From Paracoccaceae bacterium (lineage in GTDB: Bacteria; Pseudomonadota; Alphaproteobacteria; Rhodobacterales; Rhodobacteraceae): DNA of 6,436 nt. Within the stretch, counting starts at the first letter, position 1; each line of letters opens with the position of its first letter. The stretch is from NCBI GenBank assembly GCA_007120685.1, contig SKNG01000460.1, forward strand, positions 1 to 6,436, in the 5' to 3' direction. The translations under genes were made by a program, and so were the position numbers. Positions 1-3,619 of the stretch are shown here, piece after piece. Below the pieces are notes generated by a model. The model was not told the origin of the DNA. It did no database searches and saw only the letters and a program-made list of their open reading frames with translations.

Positions 1-712
1 GCCACATCGGCAGGCGGATGGCGCCGCCCACCGTATCGGCCGGCTTGCCGAAGATGTATTTCGGCACGAAGTAATAGCCCCGGCGCAGCGAGATATCGGT
101 GCTTTCGGCGTGATGGATGGCATCGACGGCGATATCGCAGCCGGAATTGCCGGCACCGACCACCAGCACGCGCTTGCCGGCAAACTGGCGCGGGCTGCGG
201 TAGTCGGCGGAATGCAGCATCTCGCCGGCCCAGTCGCCCCGGAACTGCGGGCGGTTGGGCTCGGACAGGGTGCCATTGGCGATCATTACGCCCCGGTAGA
301 GTGCGGTATGCTCGCGCCCCTCCTGCTGCCAGGTGACCCGCCAGCCCTCACCATCGCCGCCCAGCGGTTCGGTGCGGGTGACTTCGGCGTTGAAGCGGTA
401 ATGGCGGCGCAGGTCGAAGCGGTCGGCGAAGGCGCGAAAATAGGCCAGCACCGCGCGGTGCGAGGGGTAGTCGGCGACCGCGTCCTCCATGGGGAAATCG
501 GTGAATTCGGTCTTGCGTTTGGAGGAGATCAGATGCGCGGTCTCGTACATGGTCGATCGCGGCGCGTCGATGTCCCACAGGCCCCCCACATCGCTGTGCA
601 GTTCGAACCCGTCGAAACCGATCCCCTCGCGCGTCAGCACCCGCGCGCAGGCCAGCCCCATCGGCCCAGCGCCGATCAGCGCGTAGCGGTCGCGCCGGTC
701 TTCCATGCTCAT
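1..712 (-). CDS. Flavin-containing monooxygenase-like FAD/NAD(P)H oxidoreductase (C-terminus cut off by window edge)
   Basis: The reading frame is open from an ATG at 712 to the left edge, giving 237 residues of what is normally a protein of more than 400. It has the two-nucleotide-domain layout of class B flavin monooxygenases. The FAD Rossmann motif GAGPMG is at residues 14-19, with an acidic Glu37 at the end of the next strand and GGLW at 43-46. ANGTLSEPN is at 145-153, and a second Rossmann motif GAGNSG at 186-191 should bind NAD(P)H. Residues 161-171, WAGEMLHSADY, fit the FMO fingerprint FxGxxxHxxxY except that Trp replaces the first Phe. Such enzymes oxygenate soft N or S atoms or ketones using NAD(P)H and O2. 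The substrate cannot be read from the sequence. No signal peptide is seen, so it is probably cytoplasmic. The start at 712 is preferred over the ATG at 706 because a GGAGG lies 7 nt upstream of it. It follows rluE by 59 nt on the same strand and may share its transcript. Confidence 0.9.
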   Translation of the reverse strand, partial: MSMEDRRDRYALIGAGPMGLACARVLTREGIGFDGFELHSDVGGLWDIDAPRSTMYETAHLISSKRKTEFTDFPMEDAVADYPSHRAVLAYFRAFADRFDLRRHYRFNAEVTRTEPLGGDGEGWRVTWQQEGREHTALYRGVMIANGTLSEPNRPQFRGDWAGEMLHSADYRSPRQFAGKRVLVVGAGNSGCDIAVDAIHHAESTDISLRRGYYFVPKYIFGKPADTVGGAIRLPMW

Positions 713-719
713 GCCCTGT

Positions 720-724
720 CCTCC
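720..724 (-). promoter_or_regulatory. Ribosome binding site of the flavin monooxygenase gene
   Basis: On the minus strand this reads GGAGG, a full Shine-Dalgarno core, with 7 nt to the ATG at 712. The spacing to the in-frame ATG at 706 would be 13 nt, so this site decides the start in favour of 712. Confidence 0.75.
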
Positions 725-771
725 CTGACCCCGGCATCCTGACCCGAAGCCCGGCGCGAATCCAGAGGGCG

Positions 772-1380
772 CTAACGGGGTTGACGCTGGGTCCGCCCGC
801 GCCCGCCGTGCAGCCCCGCCTGCACCTCGGCCCAGCGCCATGCGCCGGGCGCGAGCCCCTCCAGCGTCCAGTCACCCACCCGCCAGCGCACCAGCCGCAG
901 CGTGGGGTGGCCCACCGCCGCCGTCATCCGCCGCACTTGCCGGTTGCGCCCTTCGGTCAAGGTGATTTCCAGCCAGCAATCCGGCACGCTGGCGCGGTAA
1001 CGCACCGGCGGGTCGCGCGGCCACAACGCGGGCGGGTCGATCCGGCGGGCCTGCGCGGGGCGGGTGGGGCCGTCATTCAGCGTGACGCCCTTGCGCAGGC
1101 GGGCCAGCGCGGCCTCGTCCGGCAGGCCCTCGACCTGCACCAGGTAGGTCTTCGGCAGCTTTGCCGGGCTGGCGATGCGCGCCTGCAGCGCGCCGTCACC
1201 CGTCAGCACAACCAGCCCTTCGCTGTCGCGGTCCAGCCGCCCGGCGGGATAGACGCCGGGCACATCGATCAGCGCCGAAAGGGTGGGGCGGGCGGTGGGG
1301 CTGCGCTGGTCGGTGAACTGGGTCAGCATGCCGAAGGGCTTGTTGAGCAGGATCACGCGGGGGGCAGGGGAGGGGGGCAT
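772..1380 (-). CDS. rluE: 23S rRNA pseudouridine(2457) synthase, RluE-like
   Basis: The product of 202 residues belongs to the RsuA/RluB/E/F family of pseudouridine synthases, and RluE isomerises a uridine in 23S rRNA (U2457 in E. coli). It starts directly in the family's catalytic fold, with LLNKPFGMLTQFTD at about residues 11-24. The catalytic aspartate is Asp50 in GRLDRDSEGL (47-56). RluE-type signatures follow in order: YLVQVEG, GVTLNDGPT, LWPRDPP, and near the end EGRNRQVRRMTA and GHPTLRLVR, all close to my memory of E. coli RluE. There is no N-terminal S4 domain, as in E. coli RluE. The frame stays open far upstream, to 2121, but that extension is antisense to fdsG and low in information, so the ATG at 1380 is chosen. 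No good Shine-Dalgarno sequence precedes it, so initiation may be weak or leaderless. The stop is TAG at 772-774. It is divergent from the fds operon and lies upstream of the flavin monooxygenase gene. Confidence 0.94.
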   Translation of the reverse strand: MPPSPAPRVILLNKPFGMLTQFTDQRSPTARPTLSALIDVPGVYPAGRLDRDSEGLVVLTGDGALQARIASPAKLPKTYLVQVEGLPDEAALARLRKGVTLNDGPTRPAQARRIDPPALWPRDPPVRYRASVPDCWLEITLTEGRNRQVRRMTAAVGHPTLRLVRWRVGDWTLEGLAPGAWRWAEVQAGLHGGRGRTQRQPR

Positions 1381-1426
1381 GAGGATCGGCTTAGGCCGCC
1401 TTGCCGGATGGTGCAAGCCTGTGGTG

Positions 1427-1445
1427 TGATAGGCTTGGCCTATCA
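1427..1445. promoter_or_regulatory. Perfect inverted repeat, probable LysR-type operator for fds
   Basis: TGATAGGCTTGGCCTATCA has two perfect 8-bp arms around TTG. Its inner part has the T-N11-A form (TAG...CTA) and the outer ATA-N9-TAT typical of LysR-type regulator boxes. It lies 71 bp upstream of the fdsG ATG in a divergent intergenic region, as expected for an operon control site. In Cupriavidus necator a LysR-type protein, FdsR, controls fds, but no such gene lies in this window. A repeat AAACAA-cg-AAACAA (1445-1458) abuts the right arm. It is not followed by a T-run and does not end a gene, so a terminator is unlikely. The palindrome is seen; the identity of the binding protein is inferred. 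Confidence 0.6.
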
Positions 1446-1465
1446 AACAACGAAACAATGATATT
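1435..1465 (+). promoter_or_regulatory. Tentative sigma-70-type promoter for fdsGBA
   Basis: TTGGCC at 1435-1440 could serve as a -35 element, overlapping the right arm of the palindrome. A loose -10 candidate, GATATT at 1460-1465, matches the TATAAT consensus at four of six positions, but the spacing of 19 bp is long. A weak promoter of this kind would suit an operon that needs an activator. The match is poor and could be chance. Confidence 0.25.
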
Positions 1466-1478
1466 GATTTCCGCATGA

Positions 1479-1499
1479 TTTCGGCGTTGATGCCCGAAA
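1479..1499 (+). promoter_or_regulatory. Possible 5' leader hairpin before fdsG
   Basis: TTTC (1479-1482) pairs with GAAA (1496-1499) and GGC (1483-1485) with GCC (1492-1494). This gives a 7-bp stem with one bulged C at 1495 and the loop GTTGAT. It ends 3 nt before the ribosome binding site of fdsG, where it could affect ribosome access. A stem this short can arise by chance in GC-rich DNA. Confidence 0.3.
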
Positions 1500-1502
1500 G
1501 CC

Positions 1503-1508
1503 AAGGGA
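1503..1508 (+). promoter_or_regulatory. Ribosome binding site of fdsG
   Basis: AAGGGA lies 7 nt before the ATG at 1516 and supports that start. It is a moderate match to the Shine-Dalgarno consensus, weaker than the GGAGG sites of the downstream genes. Confidence 0.65.
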
Positions 1509-1515
1509 ACATTGC

Positions 1516-2001
1516 ATGACCCAGCCAACCGCCCCCGTCGCACCGCCTGACCGGGCAGAGATCGACGCCATCATCGCCGCCCATTCTGGGCTGGAGGGGC
1601 CGCTGCTGCCGATCCTGCACGCGCTGCAGGACGCCTTCGGCCATGTGCCGCAGGCCGCACTCGCCCCGCTGGCCGAGGCGTTGCGCGTCACCAGGGCCGA
1701 GTTGCACGGCGTGATCAGCTTCTACCACGATTTCCGCGAGGCGCCGGCGGGACGGCATGTGCTGAAGATTTGCCGGGCCGAGGCCTGTCAGGCGATGGGC
1801 GGCGCGGCGCTGGCCGAGGACACGCTGCGGCGGTTGGGGCTGGATTGGCATGGGACCACGGGCAACGGCGCGGTGACGGTGGAGCCGGTCTATTGCCTGG
1901 GGCTTTGCGCCTGCGCGCCGGCGGTGATGGTGGACGGGCGCGTTCATGGCCGGGTCGATGCGGCACGGATGGATGCACTGCTGGCGGAGGCTGGCGCATG
2001 A
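1516..2001 (+). CDS. fdsG: NAD-dependent formate dehydrogenase gamma subunit FdsG
   Basis: The product of 161 residues is a NuoE-like thioredoxin-fold protein carrying one [2Fe-2S] cluster. It is the small electron-transfer subunit of the cytoplasmic NAD+-dependent formate dehydrogenase. An N-terminal helical part (about 14-75) contains the family stretch LLPILHALQDAFGHVP and GVISFYHDF. The cluster ligands are visible as Cys86-x4-Cys91 (CRAEAC) and Cys127-x3-Cys131 (CLGLC), the NuoE/HoxE/FdsG pattern. It is named FdsG rather than NuoE or HoxE because FdsB and a Mo-containing FdsA follow at once. The start is the ATG behind AAGGGA. Its stop overlaps the fdsB start as ATGA, so the two are probably translationally coupled and made in equal amounts. 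The length is close to the usual 150 or so residues, with a short proline-rich N-terminal tail. Confidence 0.96.
   Translation: MTQPTAPVAPPDRAEIDAIIAAHSGLEGPLLPILHALQDAFGHVPQAALAPLAEALRVTRAELHGVISFYHDFREAPAGRHVLKICRAEACQAMGGAALAEDTLRRLGLDWHGTTGNGAVTVEPVYCLGLCACAPAVMVDGRVHGRVDAARMDALLAEAGA
1986..1990 (+). promoter_or_regulatory. Ribosome binding site of fdsB inside fdsG
   Basis: GGAGG sits within the last codons of fdsG, 7 nt before the ATG at 1998. It fixes the fdsB start there, although the same frame is open further upstream to an ATG at 1770 inside fdsG. Confidence 0.75.
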
Positions 2002-3524
2002 TTGTCTGGGTGCCGATGGACAGCGCTTCAAAGGCCGTGGGCGCGGATGAGGTGGCAGCGGCGCTGCTGGCCGAGGCCGAAGCCCGGGGCGTGACACTCG
2101 ATTTGCGGCGCAACGGCGCACGCGGCATGGTCTGGCTGGAGCCGCTGGTAGAGGTGGAGATCGACGGGGTGCGCCACGGTTTCGGGCCGATGACGGTGGC
2201 CGATGTGCCGGCGCTGTTTGAGGACCTGTCGGCGCATCCGCTGGCCCTGGGGCCTGTCGATGAACTGGACTGGATGCGCCGCCAGACCCGTCTGACCTTT
2301 GCCCGTTGCGGGGTGATCGAACCGCTGTCGCTGGCGCAGTATCGCGCGAATGGCGGGCTGAAGGGCCTCAGGCGCGCGTTGGGCATGGCACCGGGCGAGG
2401 TGGTGGCCGAGGTCACGGCATCCGGCCTGCGCGGGCGCGGCGGGGCGGGGTTCCCGACGGGGATCAAGTGGCAGACGGTGCATGACGCGCCGGGCACGCG
2501 GAAATACATCGTCTGCAACGCCGACGAGGGCGACAGCGGCACCTTTGCCGACCGGATGATCATGGAGGGCGATCCGTTTTCGCTGATTGAGGGGATGGCG
2601 ATTGCCGGGCTGGCGGTGGGGGCGACGAAGGGGTTTGTCTATCTGCGGTCCGAATACCCCGACGCGATTTCGGTGATGGAACAGGCGGTGCGCACCGCCC
2701 GGGCCGAAGGGGTGCTGGGGCTTGATGTGCTGGGCTCGGGCCGCGCCTTCGACATGGAGATCCGCGTCGGCGCCGGGGCCTATGTCTGCGGCGAGGAGAC
2801 CTCGCTGCTGAATTCGCTGGAGGGCAGGCGCGGGGTGGTGCGCGCCAAGCCGCCGCTGCCGGCGCTTTCGGGCCTCTTCGGCTGCCCGACGGTGGTGAAC
2901 AACGTGATCTCGCTGGCCACGGTGCCGGTGATCCTGGAGAAGGGCGCGCAGCACTACGCCGACTTCGGGCTGGGCCGGTCGCGCGGGACGGTGACGCTGC
3001 AGATCGCCGGAAACGTGGCGCGCGGGGGGCTGTTCGAGACCGCATTCGGCATCTCGTTGGGCGCGGTGGTCGACGATCTGGCCGGCGGCACGGCCAGCGG
3101 CCGGCCGGTGAAGGCGGTGCAGGTGGGCGGCCCGCTGGGCGCCTACATGCCGCGAGAGAAATTTGACACCCCGCTGGGGTATGAGGAATTCGACGCCGCT
3201 GGCGGGCTGGTGGGCCATGCCGGGATCGTGGTCTTCGACGACCGGGCCGACATGCTGGTGATGGCGCGCTTCGCGATGGAGTTCTGCGCGGTGGAAAGCT
3301 GCGGCAAATGCACACCCTGCCGGATCGGCGCGGTGCGCGGGGTAGAGACCATCGACCGTATTGCGCAGGGCGACGGGTCGGCGATCCCGCTGCTGAGCGA
3401 CCTGTGCGAGACGATGAAAGATGGCTCGCTTTGCGCGCTGGGCGGGTTCACGCCCTTTCCGGTGATGTCGGCGCTGACGCATTTTCCGGATGATTTCGCG
3501 CAAAACCGGGAGGCGGCGGAATGA
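1998..3524 (+). CDS. fdsB: NAD-dependent formate dehydrogenase beta (diaphorase) subunit FdsB
   Basis: The product of 508 residues is a NuoF/HoxF-type flavoprotein. It takes electrons from FdsA and passes them through FMN to NAD+. Residues 1 to about 110 form the N-terminal thioredoxin-like region seen in FdsB proteins, here without cluster cysteines. The NuoF core follows. The glycine-rich GRGGAGFPTG (146-155) and CNADEGDSGTF (173-183) belong to the FMN/NAD site, and GAYVCGEETSLLNSLEG is at 260-276. Near the end, ESCGKCTPC supplies Cys435, Cys438 and Cys441, with Cys479 as fourth ligand, for a [4Fe-4S] cluster of the N3 type. The start at 1998 overlaps the fdsG stop (ATGA) behind GGAGG. The stop at 3522-3524 overlaps the ATG of a 32-codon ORF. 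All expected motifs are intact and no frameshift is seen. HoxF is the main alternative, excluded by the adjoining formate dehydrogenase alpha subunit. Confidence 0.97.
   Translation: MIVWVPMDSASKAVGADEVAAALLAEAEARGVTLDLRRNGARGMVWLEPLVEVEIDGVRHGFGPMTVADVPALFEDLSAHPLALGPVDELDWMRRQTRLTFARCGVIEPLSLAQYRANGGLKGLRRALGMAPGEVVAEVTASGLRGRGGAGFPTGIKWQTVHDAPGTRKYIVCNADEGDSGTFADRMIMEGDPFSLIEGMAIAGLAVGATKGFVYLRSEYPDAISVMEQAVRTARAEGVLGLDVLGSGRAFDMEIRVGAGAYVCGEETSLLNSLEGRRGVVRAKPPLPALSGLFGCPTVVNNVISLATVPVILEKGAQHYADFGLGRSRGTVTLQIAGNVARGGLFETAFGISLGAVVDDLAGGTASGRPVKAVQVGGPLGAYMPREKFDTPLGYEEFDAAGGLVGHAGIVVFDDRADMLVMARFAMEFCAVESCGKCTPCRIGAVRGVETIDRIAQGDGSAIPLLSDLCETMKDGSLCALGGFTPFPVMSALTHFPDDFAQNREAAE
3508..3513 (+). 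promoter_or_regulatory. Strong ribosome binding site for the fdsB-fdsA intervening ORF
   Basis: GGGAGG lies in the last codons of fdsB, 7 nt before the ATG at 3521. The core and spacing equal those of the fdsB start. It is the main evidence that the small ORF is translated, although it also encodes Arg-Glu-Ala of FdsB and could be coincidental. Confidence 0.5.
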
Positions 3525-3619
3525 GCGGGATGCGGGGTTCTTGCCGCGCGGTATCGCCTATAGCGCCGTTTCTTTTGAGTATTTCTGGCAAGATGAGAAG
3601 CAAGGGGAGCCAGTCATGA
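3521..3619 (+). CDS. Possible small ORF (32 aa) linking fdsB and fdsA
   Basis: This ORF of 33 codons including stop fills the 91-nt gap between fdsB and fdsA. Its ATG overlaps the fdsB stop (ATGA at 3521-3524) and its TGA overlaps the fdsA start (ATGA at 3616-3619). A GGGAGG stands 7 nt upstream. The peptide begins MSGMRGSC, has a short hydrophobic middle (IAPFLLSISG, about residues 14-23) and a basic, polar tail (KMRSKGSQS). I recognise no family. It may be a coupling peptide that carries ribosomes from fdsB to fdsA, a small protein, or a chance open frame in an untranslated spacer. The centre (about 3568-3600) is richer in A+T than the flanking genes, which fits a spacer as well as a gene. 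The overlaps and Shine-Dalgarno are seen; translation is inferred. Confidence 0.4.
   Translation: MSGMRGSCRAVSPIAPFLLSISGKMRSKGSQS
3604..3609 (+). promoter_or_regulatory. Ribosome binding site of fdsA
   Basis: GGGGAG lies 6 nt before the ATG at 3616 and supports that start. fdsA can therefore be initiated independently as well as by coupling. The ATG at 3593 is out of frame with fdsA. Confidence 0.7.

Noticed and set aside
110..742. Plus-strand ORF of 210 codons opposite the monooxygenase
   Set aside because: The minus strand encodes clear FAD and NAD(P)H motifs through the same stretch. The plus-strand product has no coherent motif.
1427..1445. Palindrome read as a Rho-independent terminator
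   Set aside because: It has a 3-nt loop and no T-tract on either side, and it lies between two divergent gene starts where no transcript needs to end.
1770..1997. Upstream in-frame extension of fdsB
   Set aside because: The extension lies wholly inside fdsG in another frame. The ATG at 1998 has GGAGG 7 nt before it, overlaps the fdsG stop in the usual way, and gives a protein of normal FdsB length.
1381..2121. Long N-terminal extension of the rluE frame to 449 codons
   Set aside because: The extra part crosses the divergent control region and runs antisense to fdsG and the start of fdsB. It shows no domain, is rich in Arg, Pro and His as GC-rich antisense frames are, and known RluE proteins are about 200 residues.
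2028..3503. Minus-strand ORF of 491 codons antisense to fdsB
   Set aside because: It is a shadow of the GC-rich codon pattern of fdsB: rich in His, Arg, Ala and Pro, with no recognisable motif. The sense strand carries every expected FdsB motif.
3541..3564. Separate promoter for fdsA (TTGCCG with TATAGC)
   Set aside because: The spacing between the two hexamers is only about 12 bp, too short for a sigma-70 promoter, and no better pair was found in the gap.
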